The position numbers and the translations under genes are program-made. From assembly GCA_022316685.1 (NCBI GenBank), contig JAKJHU010000053.1:3775636-3839635 (forward strand): a stretch of 64,000 bases of DNA. The letters are read 5' to 3'. Shown here one piece after another: positions 9,845 through 23,713 of this stretch. Source of the DNA: Progne subis subis. Taxonomy: Eukaryota; Chordata; Aves; Passeriformes; Hirundinidae. The notes under the pieces were generated by a model that was not told the DNA's origin, made no database searches, and was given only the letters and a program-made list of their open reading frames with translations. Each line of letters begins with the position of its first letter. The first letter of the stretch is position 1.

Positions 9845-12800
9845 ACTGTACTGCTTTTCATTAATGTCAGAAAGGGTTGAAATCAGCATAGCAAGAACCT
9901 GGACTGCTCAGTAAATGGGAGTGTGTATATCCAAGATAAAAGGTTTGTGTTTTCTGCCCCCTGCCTGCTGCTCCCTCCTTCCAAGAGAGCTCTCAGGTCT
10001 CAGCTGTTCTGCTGGGCCAGGCTCTGCCCCTGCTGTGGGGCACTCAGTGGATCAATGCGGACAGCAAACGTGCTCCAGGAGCATCCTGTATGCCTTCCTT
10101 TCAGAGCTGCACCTGTGGGCTTGGAGTGTTCCCTGCTGGTGTTTCTCCTCTTGTTCCACTCAGCCTTTGTGGCTGCTCAGAGCCATCTCAAACCCTGCTC
10201 CCCCTACTCCTCCGAGTTTTAATTCCATCCACTTGTGCACATGTGCTTGCCTGTCATCTCCATTTTCATCTCATCTCCTTTGACTGGGAGGAGCTAAAGT
10301 CCTTCCATCTGGACTGCTCTACTGCTCTATTTTTTCCCATCAGGTTAGCACTGCCCCCACTCCACAGCCCTATAAACTCAGGAATCAGGTGGGAGTCTCG
10401 TTAAAGCTCTGCTGTTCTGTTCTCCCATTGAATTGCACCTTGCATGAATATTTCCCCCCATTTTCAATGCTTATTTATGTATTCAGAGGCCACATGGATT
10501 GCTCCTACTAAAAGCTGTCTATGGATTATTTGTGAGGCAATTAAAAAGAAGCCAATTCCTTTGCCACAGAGAAAGAGCATTAGCTTTCTGTTTGGTTTGT
10601 GTTCCATCTAAAAGTCAAGTGCCTGCAGTGCAATTTAGTTTCCCAATCTATGGCTGCTTTACCTGCCTAATCAGTTGGCAGATTAATTCATAAAGAATCA
10701 AAGAAGGACTTCATCATTCTCTCATGAAATATGCAGGACTGACAAGAAAAACTTCTTTAAACAATAGTGGCCCATTTACAGGTGGCTTTTTGCCTGATAT
10801 TGTACTATAGCATTTTATGGGCTCTCACAGCATTGCTCTCCAGGGACGCTTCTTCTAAACTAAATTACAATCTGGTAGGATATAAAAAAAATACTCTACA
10901 ACCTGGCAGGTCAAATTAGCTATTGAATTATTTATTTTGCTGTGCTTAATTGCTGCTTTTTGGCTTCTCAGGTGTAGAAATATGTTATCTCAGAGCAGTG
11001 ATTTTCGACTGACCTGTTCCCCTTAAGGCTTTTGATAGTGTGAGCCAGTACAGCTGCTGTGAGAGTGGAAGTGGAGAAGACTGCTTGAAAGGGAATCCAT
11101 TGCTATTAATTCTCAAATGGAATTTTAAGTTAGAATTACAGGGTGTTGTATATGTACATTTCATATGTAAAATTCTACCTGTCCTGTTGTAGTAGAACCT
11201 GGTCTGTTTTTAATGGTTACTTGATGTCGATGGGACTTCAGCAACCCAGCAGAACCAAGAGGGAGGAAAAGCTCCTTTCCTCTCTGAGGCTATATTTCAG
11301 CTTGTTTAGTTCAGTTTTCCTTCTGAACTCTGAAGATTACAGCATTCCTGCTCTGACTTTTGGGTTAGGTCCAGCCAGCACGCCTGAAGCCACCCCCAGG
11401 AACACTGAGAGCAAACCAGCACACCCTGGATGCTGATTGTGTTGCAGAACATGCAGAGCGTTGTATAAACTCCTGTCTTTGAGAGATGGGAAAGAATAAC
11501 ACAGCAAGGAGGAGATACCTTCCCTACATTCTGTCTGGGAGCAGGAAAGAGATTACAGAGATAGAGTGTTAATTCTCTGGGTGAGAAAAAGGACACAGTG
11601 AGTGAAGGAGAGCAGAAATCAGTACGTGAAAGGCAGAAGCCACAATATATTAGCAGCCATAAAGAAGGTGCTAGGAGCCATGAAAGAAGACATAATGATA
11701 GAGTATTACAGTTGCATTCAATCTTAGGAATTGCTTTTGCTCCTATCACAGAGGTATTATCAGAGCACTGAATGGAGTTATGCAGTCCTGTAGTAATTAA
11801 AATTTTGCCAGACAAAGGGTGAGTATCAATAAAGGAGCAGTGAAGTAAGAGGATTTAATCAAAGGATTTCAACATACCAGCTGGACAGAGCCTGACACAA
11901 GAAAAAGAATGTGAAATATAAGTTGAGTATCCATCAGATTGTGTCACACATGCCCCATCTTTATGGATTATCCCTGAAGTTGTCAATGTTTTAAAAATAT
12001 ACAAAACTGGTGTTCGAATGAACTAAGACGAGCTAAATATCAAGATCCCTAGGCCTATGGATGGTATTTTGTAGATGCTACTTTCTACTGTAAGGTGTAA
12101 TGCAGTAAGCAATGGATTCTCAAAAAGGTGTGTAAAGAGAAGCTGATTTTCTCTCAATCTTCCACTGACTTTGGTTATCCCAAGCACACTGTAACAGAGA
12201 CGTGATTGTGCTTTTCTGGGGCAAAGCCACAGGGTCTTTGTCCCCCTGAGAGCTCCCTGGTGACATTTTCATGCAATGTACTGGAAGCCAATCCCTACCT
12301 GCAGGCAAACTCCCTGTCACCCCTTTTCAAGTTCAGGTGGCTCTCTGGGGACATGATGAGGTCCAGGTGGCTCTTTCCTTCTAAATATGAGAAGTGGTGA
12401 AGGTGCAATCACCTTTGCAGTCCTTCCTCCTGTGCAGTGTCCTCCCCTCTGGTGTGTTCAAGCATGCCTCTCGTGCCCAGGACGTGGCAGCATCCCTGGC
12501 ACAGGGCCAAGGCTGGCCTGGGAAACCCACATGAAAAGGGAAGGACATGTGTTTGTAGTTTGTCCTCATCCAGAGCCTCAGGATCACTTTTGTAACTTAA
12601 TGGAATACCTGTTTTAAATAGCAAAACCAATATAATCTGAGTGGAACACGCAACAGAAGCCACGTGGGCCTTTGGGATCCATGGGATGCTGCCAGCCTGC
12701 ACATGGAGGATGTACCAGAAAAGCAGCTTCAACTGTTCATCTACCTCAACAACCTCAAATGTTCACTGAAGCATCCTCGTTGCTTTTCAGTGGTGCAGAA

Positions 12801-15800
12801 AAGAGCCATTGAGGTTTGGCAGGCAAAGAGCTGATCTTTAACTCTCCAGCAGGCATTGGTGCTGCGTTCCCTCTCTTCCAGCTGGGGAATGTGGGTCTGA
12901 AACTTCCCTGGACGCACAGGACTGCTGATAGAGATGTCAGGCAGGACAGATGGGGAAGTCCTCTCTTCTCTTAGAGGCTGAGGAAAGGAGAATGATATTT
13001 ATTTCTTTTTCAGTTCTCTGAACACTTATTTGCAGGAAAGGCATTCCGCATTAAATATTCCGCAGATGGCCTCAGAGAAGAATTATTTATGTCAGTAGAT
13101 CTGCTTGTCTGCATCTGATAAATGTATATTGTCAGTGAAATGTGAGGTAGCGCGTAAAATCATTCAAAATAAGCTTTCAGTTTACACAGCCTTCTTTTTT
13201 CTTACATTTCACTGTTAAGTTTATACTTCATAGTACCTGACAGTGGTAGAGCCAGAGTAAAATACAGTGTTAAACCCACTGAGCCATAAAATCTAGCAGA
13301 TGAGACCATGTTGTCTTTCATTTATGTCTTATAAGGGCTCTTCCCTAACTGCTTGCAAGAAGAGGAAATTCTGATCTGTGAGAGCAGGAAAAGGAAGGAT
13401 TGAGTTTTCTTAATGTTTGTTCATTTTTTATTGGAGTAAAAAGTAATGTAGTGATGGTGGAGAAGAAAAACAGAAAGAGGCATGTTTATCTCAAAAGAAC
13501 CCAGAGATCAGGGTATTTGGGTACCCACCTGGGATGGGGCAGAGTTGAAGAGACATTCTCAGTGTAATTCCTGTCATTAAGAAAGGATTTACTTTGGAAC
13601 AGATTTTGAAAAAGAGACATTTGGGCTGCAGGAAGGAATTCATTGACAAATGCCTGGTACAGCCATTCTGACTAAGACCTGGAAGGCAAGGTTTGCCTCT
13701 CAGATGCTGCATGTTAGCAAAGCATCCCTGAAGTTTTGAAGACCATTGAAGTGGCAGAGTTGGGCAGCAGAGGATCTGGCCTGGGGCATGCATGTGGATT
13801 GAGTGCATTTATTCCAAAGTCGTGCCTTTTTAAAAGTCTGCTTGAAGTCAGCAGGTGTTTTTACATATTTAAAAAGGTGAGTTATGTAATCATGTGCACT
13901 GAGGAGCTCATTACTAACTTCTTTTTATCTGTTTTATCTGGAAGAAGCTGTTCTTTTTAGCATTGTGAAAAATCAGGCTTTCCCTTTGGCATGAATTCTC
14001 CAGCAATCTGATTAGGATGTAAGACAACACAGAGTTTTTGTTTGCTGTGGTTTCCCGTGGGGTTTGAGCTGCTCTGAATCAAACCAGTGTTAAATACAGG
14101 ATGCATATATGTTCAGAGATGGACTTACAATGGGATTAGAGAGGCCTGTGTGATCACAGTATGGCCCCTGCCTTTGCTCTCAATCTTCTTACAGGCTTAT
14201 TCTGTACTCTGGCTTCAATTCTGCCTTCCAACTCTCTTCCGACCTCCACTGTTTATCTTGGGAGCATTTACTCTTTGAATCCCACAGAACCAGCGTTGCT
14301 GGAACTCCCAATAAAGTCATCATGGGTGCTCAACACCTTGGAAAATCCGCTGTTAATGAAGAAATCTTTCCGCTGGTAGGCAAAAGCATTGAATGCTTGT
14401 GCTGTTCAGTGACGTGCTCAACAGACTTGGACAAATCAAAGTGAATGAAATTGAAGTGAAAATACCCTTTAGCCTCGTGGAGTCTATAAGAGAACTAAAT
14501 TTAATTGTCCTTTCTCTTCTGGTTTTATCCGTTCACCAACAATCTGTTCAGAGAGAGATGAGGACACTGACGAACGTGTAGTTTTAGAGAGGATGGAAGG
14601 GAGAGGATCTTCTTATGTCACTCAAATTCCAGTCCAAATTGTCTGCTTGGTTTTTAGTTAAGTGTAACCACTGGATGATGTGAAGGATCTTTTGATTATA
14701 TGTAGTTTACTGAAATGCATCATGTCTATGAATATGCCTGGGAGAACTTTCCCTCTTCCTCTGGTAAATAACTTGTTCACAATGCGTGCTGCTCTTTGCC
14801 CGTAAAGTACCTTGATGCAAACTGGGAACCTAATATTTTTGCACCTATGGAAAATGGAGATGGATCCCAAAATTCACATCTGGCTTATGTGCCCCTATTT
14901 AGGCAGGGCTGAATCCTGCCTTGCTGCCAGCGCTGGCCATGTGGAAAGGAAATAGTCCAAGCACATATTGCAGCTCCTCAGCTCAGTGTGTTGGGCATAC
15001 TTGGACTTCAGCAACCTTTTCCCCTCTTTTACTTTCAGTCCTGTGAGCTGCCAGAAGCATCTGACTTCTGCAGATGGGCAGCAGGAAAAACAAGGCAGAG
15101 CAGGGAGAAAAACAAACAAAAAAACAAAAAACAACATGGAAAGAATGCTGGTGTCTCTGAAGAGGATGGGTAAATCTACACAATAATGTAGCAGTTTGAA
15201 ATTAGGAAAAAAAAATTAGGAATTACTTGGAAATATTTAATCATAGTTCTCTAACAAATCTGAGACAATCACATAAAGCCAGAGTGACCAGGAAATTTGT
15301 TTTGATGAATGTGCAGCTCAGCTGTCTTATAGAGTGACTCTGAGGCTGGTCTTTGCTAGCCATAAATAGCAGTGAAAGCCCCTCATATTCCATGGATTAC
15401 CCAAGATAAGCAATGCAAACCATGTTCCAACTCATAGTCCTTCTTTATTGGCCATTACCTGGGGATCTTGGCAGGCAGAAGAATAGCCCACAGGCAGAGC
15501 TGGCAGTGAGAGGGCACTGGCACGACCTGGGATTTGAGTGTTCCTGCAGATCTCACAGAGGTGAGCTTGGGCTGAGCCTCTGAATGGCCCATTGCTCTCT
15601 CTGCTGTCTTTTATAGGGCAGGACAGGCAGTGAAATCTCTCAGGTATGCAATGTTTAATTAAAAGGCTCTCCATTCTGCTTTTTTGCTAAGAGAGCTGCT
15701 CTGTCCTGGATTTTCTCTTTCCATCTGTGACTCAGAGCCTACTTTCTTACTTGTGTGAAAATATTTTGGAAGTTAGGTAGCTGTGCAGTCTGTCCAGATA

Positions 15801-18644
15801 CTGAATGTTTCCTGTTTCTAATGCGTGCAAAGGTGTGATTTCCACACATCTGGATACCAAGAGAGCTGGGAAATCACCTCCAGGGGTGAGATGGGAGGTT
15901 TAGAAGATGAAGTTCCAGCAGTTGCTTTCATACCAATTGACTCCATAATCTTGGCATGACACTTGACTTCCTCTGTCAGAAATCAACTCTTGTCAAAGCA
16001 GTAATATTTAAATATTTGCATTTCTTGAGTGCAAGGGACTTAAACATAACTTCCATCACGTGGGCAGCTTACAGATGCCTCTGATTTCATGAAAGTTCAG
16101 AATCTGTCATTTCACATTAATAGGTTGATAGAGATTAATGGAATTTCATCATGTATTTTGACCCCAACTGTTGTATTACCCTGCGAAGATCCCCCCCTTG
16201 TGCCATTCAGATGCAAAACACCAAGTCAGGCGGTAATAAATGTGAGCCACACAAATGGGAAAACACAGGAATCCCTCAGGTGTAGAGTGACAGGAGTAGT
16301 TTGGTGATAGTTTCTGTGAGAGCAGCACCAGAGCTGGGAATGGATTGTTCTTCATGTAAAGAAGAAAATGAGGGCCCAGATTAGCATTTCCAAGGCTCAA
16401 GTATTGGATTAACACAATCACAAATATGAGTAAGGGCTGAAAACCAGTGTGACTGTTGAATATTTTCTTCACATTATTTCTTTAACCATTATTTAGGATA
16501 CAATTCAGCAGTTCAATTTTAAGATGTCTGGCAAAGTAGCAGGCTAAATTCTCTTTATATTCAAAATAGGCTCCTCTGGAACATTATGAATCTCACCCAG
16601 TTCCAGTGTCTACATCATTATGAGAAGCATCTGACTATAAAAGTGCCAGCCTCTGCCTCTCTCTGCTGAGAATGAAAGTTTGAGGCAATTACCATGCATG
16701 TGGGAGGGTCCATTGCAGGTATCTGACATTAAGGGAGGAGAATTCCTTATCTTCTTTCAGCTTTTCCATTGCACAGTCTCAATCTATCCTAAAGTAAAAT
16801 ACTTGAAAAATGAGCACCCCAGGGAGAGCTGTAGAAGGGACATGGAACCTCCAGGATAGTTTTGAGTATGATGGTTAAACAATCTTGCTTTTGTATCAAC
16901 GTAAACATGCCATTAATTGAGGACTTGAGGATTTGGTGACAAAGAACTCCCACCAGGAGAGATAAAAGTAGTTTGGAAAACTCCCAGTCTTTCCTTGCTT
17001 GTCAAAGACCTATTTCCAGAATCAGACAGCAGTGAATGACAGAGCTTGATTCTTACAAAGGAAACCCATTTGCAGATTTCTGCTCCAGAAGGCATGCAAG
17101 CAGCTTCCTGCTTTGCAGGGCAGATCTGGAAATCAGACCCAAACATAATAAATTTGTTCATGCCATGGGAGTCGGGCAAACAATTAGTGACACCTGTACC
17201 TGTTGTCTGGTGTTTTGAAATCCTTTGTTTCAGAGTTTAGAGGGATTAGGAAAGCTTTATGCCCAAGGGTTACTGTGTCCATGCATGGAGCCATCAGATT
17301 AGTGATGGCATGTCCATCGTTCTGTATTTTCCTCTGCTGCTGAGCAGAGATGACGTGATGGAAAGAGCAAAGCAGATTCAGCTTTTCTGCATTTTTCTCT
17401 GCTTTGCTGGGTTTGCAAGGGTTTTTCTGCTACCCACCCACTGGTTTTTAAGACACTTATAATCTCATACTAATAATGGGAGTGGCTTATCCAGATCTGG
17501 GAGGTCGTGCCAGCTCCTTGGGGGTGCACAAGTGTGGCTTAAACCCATATGAGCTGAGAGTCTGAACCATGTACCGTGTCTTCTGTTGGTCATGGTAACA
17601 AACTGAATATAACAAACAAAATCTGAGGTGACAAACTTGAAACCACAAAGGAGCAATTGCCTTCTGACCAACAGCAGAAGAAAAGCGAGAAAAGATCAGT
17701 GTTCAAATCCTCCTACCTCTGTGAGTCGCAGCAAACCAACATTCCCTTAAAGATCCATGTGAGAGCTCTGCAAAATCTTCAAAGCACATTTCAAGGGGAA
17801 ACACGTTTACAAAGAGGCAAACCAGTGGCTCTCTCTAATACTGCTTTGAGGAATTATTTCCACCCTTAAGTAAGTCTGCTACCTCCTTGGATCAGTTTCT
17901 CTGTAAATTCATAGCAAACTCAGACCACCTTGGTCAGAAATGAGTGTTTGCACTGAAGCTTTTTACTTTCCTTTTGGGATGTAGCTTCTGTAGAAAGCAC
18001 ATTGATGTTTTAAAGCCTTTTGAAACGATGGAACATTTCCTGCAGTTTGCTGCTTTTGCACCATCTGGGACCTGAAATCTTCTCATCACCAAAGAGGTTT
18101 TAGAAGGCATAATGCAGCCACATTTGTCATTCAAACTAGATGTGATGGGGTCAGTCTTGGGAAACAGGATTAAAACCTTTGAGTAACCTTCAGATTCTTG
18201 CAGCTCCTGGTGTGTGTTTAGCTCTTCAGGCCATGTCAGCCAGTATTTAATTGCTACCAGGAATCCTGGTGGTGTAGCCAGTAGGAGACCATTTAGCTGC
18301 TATTGGTGATGGTGTCTCTCAACATTCGTCCATTGTGAAATGAATTAACAGTCTCCAGGCCTCCAGCATAAGTGCTTGGGCAAATTTTGTGTAGTTAGAC
18401 TCAGGCCCAGCTTCACAGAGGTGATAATTCCTGTGCAGGTGCTGCGTGCAGCATCCCACACCAGCTGCAGTCCCGCAGCGCGTGGCTGCGCTCTGTACCC
18501 CGTCCCTCTCCGCCCTGCTCTGGCTCTCCCATCTCACTGGGCTGGTGCTCACAGGACAAGAGAAGCTCATTTTATCAGCCTGCAGAGCAGGACCTGGGAT
18601 TGTTGGATGTCTGTAAAACACTGTGCTGTTTTCCTTGCTCTCAG

Positions 18645-18842
18645 GGTGGAACCCGCGCTTACCCGGATCAAGGAGGATCGCAAGCGGATCATCCTGCCCG
18701 CGATTGACAACATCAAGTACAACACTTTTGAAGTGCAGCAATACGCCAACGCGGCCCACGGCTACAACTGGGGGCTCTGGTGCATGTACATAATCCCACC
18801 ACAGGACTGGCTCGATAAAGGGGATGAGTCAGCTCCCATCAG
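18645..18842 (+). CDS. GALNT9: GALNT9 internal exon: mid catalytic domain
   Basis: This 198-bp exon has 65 full codons, one split base at the start (completing the Trp codon TG+G) and two at the end (AG, completed by G to Arg). The donor is GTAAAT at 18843. The peptide runs from VEPALTRIKEDRKR through NIKYNTFEVQQY and WGLWCMYIIPP to GDESAPIR. This matches the GALNT9 segment between the DXH region and the Gal/GalNAc-T motif. In GALNT family members I remember, the residue after the Trp in GWxEP is usually Ala or Leu; here it is Val (GTG). The exon is more GC-rich than its flanks. No frameshift or stop is present. Confidence 0.95.
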
Positions 18843-19260
18843 GTAAATCTCCCCAGCCATGTTTCCATCCCGGCTGTCTGCCCTGGGGGAATTTAGGTGA
18901 ACAGGCTTCGTGCAGGAATAACAAAATGAGACTGGAGAAAACTGACGGCTCTGCAAAGCTGTGGGGGTGTGTGCTGCCTCTCAGAGCTGCCCCACGATGT
19001 ACACAGCTACTCTGGCTCTGAGTGTGTGCTTCAAGCACGTGTTCTGGCCACTACTAGGATAGCAGGATCCTTTTCATCCAATCTTTTATTTTTCAGTGGA
19101 CACTGGCCCATTGTGCACATGAGAAACAAAGGGATTGTGTGTGTGATTACAAAGAGGCTGGTTTCACTCCTGTTCTGTGGGCAGCAGTCCTGGTCACCAA
19201 TCCAAACAAGAGCTTCCCAGGAGCACCGCTAGGAGCTGTGTTTGAGAGCTGCTCTTTTTA

Positions 19261-19290
19261 ATTTATTTATTATTATTATTATTATTATTT
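19261..19290. repeat. (ATT)n microsatellite
   Basis: About 30 bases of ATTT/ATT units, directly abutting a G-rich tract. Confidence 0.93.
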
Positions 19291-19392
19291 GGGGGGTTTT
19301 GTATTTTTGGGGTTTTTTTAGTGGTTGGTTGGTTGGCTGGTTGGGGTTTTTTTATTGTTGTTTTTTTGGGGGGGGTAGTTTGTTGGGGGGGG
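19291..19392 (+). repeat. G/T-rich low-complexity tract with G-quadruplex potential
   Basis: G runs occur at 19291-19296 (6), 19309-19312 (4), 19343-19346 (4), 19368-19375 (8) and 19385-19392 (8). A GGTT-repeat block lies at 19323-19346. The two 8-G runs, 9 bases apart, can supply four GGG tracts. The GGTTGG block could form a two-tier quadruplex. The G-rich strand is the GALNT9 sense strand. Confidence 0.85.
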
Positions 19393-22300
19393 TGAGAGGT
19401 TTGAGGACTTTGCACATGTTCAGTTTTTCTACTGGTTGAATTTCAAATGAACCCACACCAGACCGTGTAGTCAGTGTGTTAATTTACTTTTCCCTATAAG
19501 AGAACACTTTACATTACAGAAATGGAATGAGGAAATGCTGTTGCAGGAATTGCGAAGGTGTTTCTGAGAATTGTTACAGTGGGAAAGCTGGAGCCGATGT
19601 GCTGATGTGAAAAGGGCTTTCTCTCCTCTCCATCTGAAAATTCACATCTCTTAGACTTTCATCTCCAGTGCAGATGCTTGTCTAACAGCTCCCCTGGGAC
19701 ATATTGTGCTGGGTTAAGAGTACTGTTGTTACCAACTCTAGAAATAAACACTAAAAATTTGAAGCCTAAGTATGCACTTTTAGATGCTCTTATATTTAAG
19801 ACTTCTTAAGAAGGACACAAATTGCCAGCTTAAAGTCATCTTCATTTTCATGTATATCAGCTTCATCTTAAAGTAAGCTAAAACTCTCCTGTATGGTCCC
19901 AGTGTGGGCTCTGGCAGAGGAGCTGATGTTCTTCCCTTCCAGTGCAGAGTTTGAGTTGTCAGATCCTGAAAAGTTCATCCAAACACTTCCAACAACACAC
20001 CCACCTGGAAAAAAAAAAAGCCAGTGATCTTTTGGAAGTGAAAAGACACTGACACACTGATCCCATTTCTAAGTGATCAGTGGGATGGGAAAACTTCACA
20101 GGATCCTTCCCTCATGCAGAGTAATATTTTAATCTGTACTTGAGCAAATTGTTCCAAATTGTACTCAGGTTCCTTCTCATGCCCCATGACTGCAAAACAG
20201 AGCTATTCAGTAATATTAACCTTGTTTACTACAGGACAGCACAGTCCATCATCACTGACCTTTTGCTTGGCTTGAAACCTCAATAAGCAGGGAAGTAATT
20301 ACTCAGGAAATCAGTTTTCCTCGATAACATGCCCTGCTCGCCTCGCATTGTTTTAAAAGGGCAGCTGTTTTATACCTATTTCACTCAGCCCTGAGAAAGT
20401 TCATTGATAAAGGAAAATTAATCATCCAAAGCTTTCATTCCTGAAAGGTTTTGCACACTTCATGACTCACAGTTTATATGTGAAATCACTGTAGTAATTT
20501 TCTCATGGATTGCTCCAGTATTTGAGTATCTTCAGTTCTGGAGACAATGATCATATCACAGATAAGACTGAACTAAGAGGTTAAACCTCAGCAGTAAAGG
20601 GCCTGATTTACCATGGAGTTCCCTCAGATTTACGTTCAGGCTCTTGCTGGTGTCATGCTGGCACTGAGCTGGACTGACACAGAAGTGAACAGATCCAAAC
20701 TCAAGCACTGAGCTGTGTTAAAATCTGATGCATGTGAGCCACTGGCTCCCAAGAGCAGTGATTTTATTCTGAACCCACACAAAGAAACCCTCCAATTCGA
20801 CAGTGCATAAACTGCCTGGAGACAGATGAGACAAGCAGCAGAAGTAGGAGAACACCCGACCCTTGCTGGCAAATATCAGGACACACTGCAACTGCCTAAG
20901 CACCTCTTCTGCAATCAAGAATTCCATGCCCTAAAATGCAGACATCCACACAGAACCACAAACACTTGTGTCTCCTTGGGCACAAGTCGTTTGAAGGCAG
21001 GGATTTAGGAGAGCAGAGCGTCTCCTTTATGGCCACACTGAAGCTGTAGCACCTGGATGGATTTGCTAAAGCAGTTGGCTGTTGTGTTGTTCCTGCCTGT
21101 GGAAATATTTGTGGCTTTTAAGTGACATGCCAGTTGGAATTATGGTAGTGGAAAGAGTGACTGTGTGAGCATTATTGATGAGAACAATCATGAAGCCTGT
21201 CCTTAGGATTGAGATTTTAAAGCACTCATGGTGGGAACTTAGTAGCTGTGGAAAATTTAAAGTGTGTTTTCAAAAGGAAGGCAAAGTCAGGCTAGTGACC
21301 AAACTTTTAGAAAAATTTCAGACATGACTCTTGGTTTGGCACAAGTTTTGGTTTTGTAACCAGCTTTCCAAGCCACATATTGCAGCCATGATTCCTGTTT
21401 CAGTCCACTTTACAAGACATAGAAACAAGTGCACTTTGATGGTGTCGAATCCATGTGTTTGTCCAGTGCATTCATAAGATTGCAAAGCTGCTCATCAGCA
21501 TGAAAACTGCAAGTTCATTTAGTCCTTTCTACCACTGTCCTTCTTAAGGCTTTGTTTGAGACTGTTTTCAGCAAGTAGTGGGTTTGGTTTGTGCCTCTCT
21601 GTGTGTTTTGCGAAAGAAAAGGCTGGTAACAAATAACCCTGTGCCTGGTTTTGTGGTTGGTGGAGCTGAATACTTCCTGCCAGATCTCCAAAGGGAGTCG
21701 AGATTTTCAGCATTAAAGAACATGTGTACCCTGGTGTCAGTGAGGATCAGAGCCCTGGCATTTCTCATGTTTGCACTGTATGAATAAATATCACTGATGT
21801 GCGGAATTGGGTGAGGCATTTGGAAAGAAGGGTCCAGTTCCTGTTTTCTTCTGGGACTGCACAACAGATGTGCTTCTTTCCTAGGAATTTTTTCTGTTTG
21901 AAACCTGTTCCTCTGATTTCTTGAACACTGACCGTGGTGTGATTCCACTCAGCCTTGCTGGAAAAAGAGCAGGAGCTGTCTCTCATGCCAGTGGGTCATT
22001 CATGGGCAGTCATGTCAAGTGTGCACCATAAAATGTCACATCAGCTGTTGTGAGCTAAGTGACAAAGGGGACGTGGCCTTGAAGTGTTAACAAAGGTAGA
22101 GAAATAGCAAGAACAAAGTGTCAGATTTTGTAAAGATTTCGGATTTCTGCACTTTAAAGCCGGGTCTTTTTTTCCACCATGTTAATACTCTGAACTTCAG
22201 AACAATTGATGTTCCCCAAGTCGGCTTCTGCAGGCAATCCATTTTGCACGTTTGCCATTTGAGATGTAAGATGTCTGTAACGTGAGGATTTAAATGAGGA

Positions 22301-22481
22301 TTGTTATTTTGACACGCTGTGTCCATCGCGTCATTTTCCGTTTGTGTTCCTGCGAGCAGGCTGCCCCAGAACGTCCTTATCATCTGGCAACAAACTGTGC
22401 CACAAAGCATCCTATTTCAGAGGGCTTCTAATGAATTTGACTATGCATTGAAACAAGCTGGGTTTTTTAATGCATGCTGTA

Positions 22482-22493
22482 TTTTTTTTTTTT
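22482..22493. repeat. Poly(T) tract, 12 nt
   Basis: T12 in the third visible intron, in otherwise unique sequence. Confidence 0.9.
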
Positions 22494-23676
22494 CTGGGTT
22501 TTGGACAGCGAGGAAGGTTTCTGGTATTCTGAGCTCTGGCTCTGACTCGTCTCCCCTCACCTGCCGTGATTATGACGGACTGCTCTGCATTTGATTTCTT
22601 GATCAGCAGCCACTAACATTAGAGCCATTAGTCAGCCTCACCCAGCCAAGCGCTGCACAGCTTTCCATTTTATCTTCCTCCAGCAGCAGTGGTGCATTTC
22701 ATTGTTGCATATGTTCTCACTTACTGCTTTAATATGCCATAGCTTGGTACCAGTAGGGATGTGTATGTACATGCACTGCATCAGCTGCTGCAGAAAGCGC
22801 CGGTGCCTTGCTCATGGACATAAATTAGAGTTTGATGTGCCCCCAGTGAAGTGTTTTGTGCTGCTTCCTCTCTCTGGGGGTGTGTGTGCCATCTCACGTG
22901 CAAGTCAGGCCCCGTGCTGGTCTGCAATGACGATAGTGATGGAGCCAATCTGGGCCCTCCCTGTTCTGGGAAGAAATCCACCTGTGTACCTGAGCTTAGG
23001 AGGTAAAGTCTTTCATGATAAACCATGCTGCCACGTAATAATAAAACTGGAGAGTGTTTATTGACTGCTTATAGCCATCTTTTGAGTTTCTGGTTCACAG
23101 GAGCCTGTAACAGAGCAGTTTCGCTTTTATTTGTCCAGGTTCTGGTGGGTGTCCTGCCTGTTCCAAAAAAATTGACTTCCACAGGGCATCAGAGAATTAT
23201 TCTACAGCCATATTTGCTCTGCCTTTCTAGATGAACATTAGCTTGTCATCTTGTCATTTTTTTTCCTTTCTCCTGAGCAGCAAATCTGTCCTTGAGTTGT
23301 GTTGTCAGGGCCTGGTGTGACTCCTCCTTACAGAAGACATGAGCTGTAAGAAAAATAGAAATACTTATGCAGGTACCATGCAGGTTTCCCCACTTAGATG
23401 TCAGATCAGGGCTGAGATGCTGCTTGAGAACCTGAATCAAAGAAACATCCTGCTGGGAAAGGTGGAACACTCGGAGATATGATGTGTGATGTGTCATTTG
23501 AAACTCCTTGTCCCTCTCCTTATGCCTGCATATATGCATTTATGCTTATATATTTATTTACGGCTCTATTTGTGTTTGAATTTGCGTATTTATTGTGCGG
23601 GTTTGTCAGTTTTCCCGAAAATTGCAGTTGGCTGCTCTGGAAACCATTTCAAATGTGACCTGATTGCATTGTGCAC

Positions 23677-23713
23677 ATATATATATATATGTATAAATAT
23701 ATATAAAATATAT
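23677..23713. repeat. Imperfect (AT)n microsatellite
   Basis: An alternating AT run of 14 bases, then degenerate TATAAATATATATAAA-type sequence to about 23713. Confidence 0.9.

Larger units (their letters stand above)
8166..18644 (+). other. GALNT9: GALNT9 intron, phase 2, about 10.5 kb
   Basis: Donor GTAAGT, acceptor TTGCTCTCAG. It contains a solo LTR (8263-8635) just 97 bases into the intron and a T14 tract at 9831-9844. The rest, including 8636-9830 and 9845-18644, looks like unique intron sequence. Scattered open frames there show no recognisable domain, splice context or codon character. An A-rich AAAC-like stretch occurs near 15108-15138. Confidence 0.92.

Noticed and set aside
12001..12030. 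GTTCGAAT resembling a tRNA T-loop
   Set aside because: The surrounding stems (acceptor, D and anticodon arms) do not form, so it is not a tRNA gene.
18319..18759. 146-codon minus-strand open frame
   Set aside because: It is the antisense shadow of the GALNT9 exon at 18645-18842 plus flanking intron.
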